A DNA stretch of 7,648 nucleotides from Lachnospiraceae bacterium (GTDB taxonomy: Bacteria; Bacillota; Clostridia; Lachnospirales; Lachnospiraceae), in contig SVEW01000109.1 in NCBI GenBank assembly GCA_015057205.1, positions 1 through 7,648 of the forward strand, written 5' to 3'. A program made the position numbers and the translations under genes. How positions within the stretch are numbered: position 1 is the first letter of the stretch; every line of letters begins with the position of its first letter. The notes beneath the pieces are model-generated. The model was not told where the DNA came from, ran no database searches, and saw only the letters and a program-made list of their open reading frames with translations. This document shows, piece by piece, positions 6,308 through 7,648 of the stretch.

Positions 6308-7211
6308 CTTAGAAAGAATGGAAGACTACACAGAGGAGCTTGAGAAATCATTCCGGAAATTAAAGGTGGGAGATATTGTAACGGGTACAATTATTTTTAT
6401 TTCGGAGGATAGTTTGACGGTAGATCTTGATTATTATGCACCGGGAATCATTACCATGGAGGAAATTACAGAGGATCCGCAATTTGTTGTGGAAGAACAT
6501 TACAAAGTGGGTGATGAGATAAAAGCGACCATTATTCGCGTGGATGATGGCGCGGGTAACATTTTATTATCGATGAAGGAGGCTACTGGAATCCTTGCTT
6601 GGGACGAGCTTTTGGCGGATAAGGAAGCTGAAAATGTATTCAGTGTAAAAGTTCTTATGAGTGTAAACGGTGGTGTAGTTGCTTATGCAAAAGGCATTCG
6701 TGGATTTATCCCGGCATCCCAGCTTTCTTTAGAGTATGTGGAAGATGTAGATGTTTTTGTTAATAAGACATTAGAAGTAACGCCAATTACCGTTGACCAG
6801 GAGCATAATAAGCTAGTGCTTTCTGCAAAAGTTGTTCTTAAAAAACGCAAAGAGGAAGAAATTGCCCGTAAGATGGCGAGCCTGATTCCGGGGGATGTGT
6901 ATGAAGGTGTGGTGGATTCTATTATGCCATACGGTGCCTTCATCAATCTCGGAAATGGATTGTCCGGACTTTTACATATTTCACGCATCAGTCAGAAACG
7001 ATTAAACAGTCCTGCAGAAGTTTTGAAAGAAGGTCAGCAGGTGAAGGTGAAGCTTTTAAAGGTGGAAGATGGTAAGATATCTTTAAGTATGAAGGAACTT
7101 GAAGAGTCTATGGATGACGTGGAAGTGGATGAAATTGAGGTATTAGAGCATACAGAAGAGGAAATTAGTACTTCGTTGGGAAGTTTGCTGAGTGGAATCA
7201 AATTAGATTAA
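6300..7211 (+). CDS. S1-domain RNA-binding protein (ribosomal protein S1-like)
   Basis: This 303-residue protein has three S1 (OB-fold) RNA-binding domains at about residues 23-94 (VGDIVTGTIIFISEDSLTVD), 111-177 and 196-266. The third is the most canonical (PGDVYEGVVDSIMPYGAFIN, LSGLLHISRIS, KISLSMKEL). An acidic tail follows (about 268-290, DDVEVDEIEVLEHTEEE). Such proteins are annotated as 30S ribosomal protein S1 homologues in Firmicutes, where they are shorter than the six-domain proteobacterial S1. Domain 1 lacks the usual Gly-Ala-Phe strand, so it may bind RNA less well. The ATG at 6300 has AAGGAG (6287-6292) 7 bases upstream, and the gene overlaps the epimerase gene by 8 bp. No terminator separates its stop from the inverted-repeat array that begins 8 bp later. 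Whether it is ribosome-bound or a separate RNA-binding factor is undecided. Confidence 0.88.
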   Translation: MSDLERMEDYTEELEKSFRKLKVGDIVTGTIIFISEDSLTVDLDYYAPGIITMEEITEDPQFVVEEHYKVGDEIKATIIRVDDGAGNILLSMKEATGILAWDELLADKEAENVFSVKVLMSVNGGVVAYAKGIRGFIPASQLSLEYVEDVDVFVNKTLEVTPITVDQEHNKLVLSAKVVLKKRKEEEIARKMASLIPGDVYEGVVDSIMPYGAFINLGNGLSGLLHISRISQKRLNSPAEVLKEGQQVKVKLLKVEDGKISLSMKELEESMDDVEVDEIEVLEHTEEEISTSLGSLLSGIKLD

Positions 7212-7219
7212 GAAGATGA

Positions 7220-7648
7220 TGGGCAAAAGTGATGTTGGTGGAAGCGCTTTTGCCCATTAACTATGTGGTGGTGGGCAAAAGAGTAGTAGTCGGATGCACT
7301 TTTGCCCATTAATTATGTGGTGGTGGGCAAAAGAGGAGTAGTCGGAGGCACTTTTGCCCATTAAAAGAGTGTAGGTGGGCAAAAGAGATGTTGGTGGAAT
7401 CGCTTTTGCCCATTAACTATGTGTGGGTGGGCAAAAGAGTAGTAGTCGGAGGCACTTTTGCCCATTAAAAGAGTGGTGGTGGGCAAAAGAGTAGTAGCCA
7501 GAGGCACTTTTGCCCATTAATTATGTGGTGGTGGGCAAAAGAGGAGTAGTCGGAGGCGCTTTTGCCCATTAAAAGAGTGGTGGTGGGCAAAAGAGGCGTT
7601 GTTGAAATCGCTTTTGCCCATTAATTATGTGGTGGTGGGCAAAAGAGA
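7220..7648. repeat. 52-bp-period array of perfect inverted repeats, running off the window
   Basis: Eight complete 52-bp units start at 7220, 7272, 7324, 7376, 7428, 7480, 7532 and 7584; a ninth starts at 7636 and is cut by the window end. Each unit is TGGGCAAAAG, a 17-bp loop, CTTTTGCCCA and a 15-bp linker. All nine left and eight right arms are identical. Loops fall into two classes: like agatgttggtggaatcg (units 1, 4, 8) and like agtagtagtcggaggca (units 2, 3, 5, 6, 7). All linkers begin TTAA, then vary as ctatgtggtgg, ttatgtggtgg or aagagtggtgg, with small variants in units 3 and 4. Because 52 is not a multiple of 3 and TAA recurs on both strands, it is not a protein-coding repeat. No T-tract follows the stems, so they are not canonical terminators. 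Function unknown: possibilities include a structural DNA-binding array, an RNA hairpin array in the 3' region of the S1 transcript, or a minisatellite. Confidence 0.95.

Noticed and set aside
7220..7648. CRISPR array
   Set aside because: If the 35-bp conserved block (right arm, linker, left arm) is taken as the repeat, the spacers are only 17 bp and fall into two related classes instead of being unique. No cas genes are present in the window.
7220..7648. Series of intrinsic terminators after the S1 gene
   Set aside because: The stems are followed by TTAA plus mixed sequence on the plus strand and by CCACCACCAC-type sequence on the minus strand. Neither has the T-tract needed for a canonical terminator.
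7220..7648. Protein-coding tandem repeat
   Set aside because: The 52-bp period shifts frame every unit, and TAA stops in the TTAA linkers occur on both strands.
7220..7648. G-quadruplex array from the GGTGGTGGG runs
   Set aside because: There are only two or three short G-runs per linker, mostly two bases long, so at most weak two-layer structures. The inverted arms explain the conservation better.

Overview
The window looks like chromosomal DNA from an anaerobic Firmicute of the class Clostridia, probably Lachnospiraceae or a close relative. The evidence is moderate-to-low G+C, strong AGGAGG-type ribosome binding sites, sigma-A-like promoters, an [FeFe]-hydrogenase-like protein, a fused ThrE-type exporter and a short three-domain S1 protein. 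The genus cannot be fixed from the sequence alone.

Layout. 53-1000 (-) is an aldo/keto reductase with an intact catalytic tetrad. A 385-bp intergenic region (1001-1385) follows, unusually dense in symmetry: a 14-bp perfect stem, a 14-bp palindrome flanked by direct repeats, a dyad over a -35 box, a near-consensus promoter that runs almost at once into an intrinsic terminator, and a second, extended -10 promoter. 1386-3311 (+) encodes a 641-residue soluble protein joining a two-cluster ferredoxin domain, an H-cluster hydrogenase domain, another Fe-S domain and a chemoreceptor signalling domain. A bidirectional terminator separates it from the convergent 3360-4586 (-) threonine/serine exporter-like membrane protein. 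Back-to-back promoters at 4612-4688 then drive that exporter and a compact operon on the + strand: 5-formyltetrahydrofolate cyclo-ligase (4720-5283), aldose 1-epimerase (5288-6307) and an S1-domain RNA-binding protein (6300-7211).

From 7220 to the window end lies an exact 52-bp-period array: eight complete units plus the start of a ninth. Each unit is a perfect 10-bp inverted repeat (TGGGCAAAAG / CTTTTGCCCA) around a 17-bp variable loop, separated from the next by a 15-bp linker that starts with TTAA. All 17 visible arms are identical, while loops and linkers vary in a few recurrent versions. It is non-coding, does not resemble CRISPR, and continues past the window.

The two strongest leads are the hydrogenase-chemoreceptor fusion, a candidate cytoplasmic H2 or redox sensor feeding the chemotaxis pathway, and the 52-bp inverted-repeat array, whose function I cannot name. 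The remaining genes are ordinary metabolic or housekeeping genes with no obvious functional link to either.
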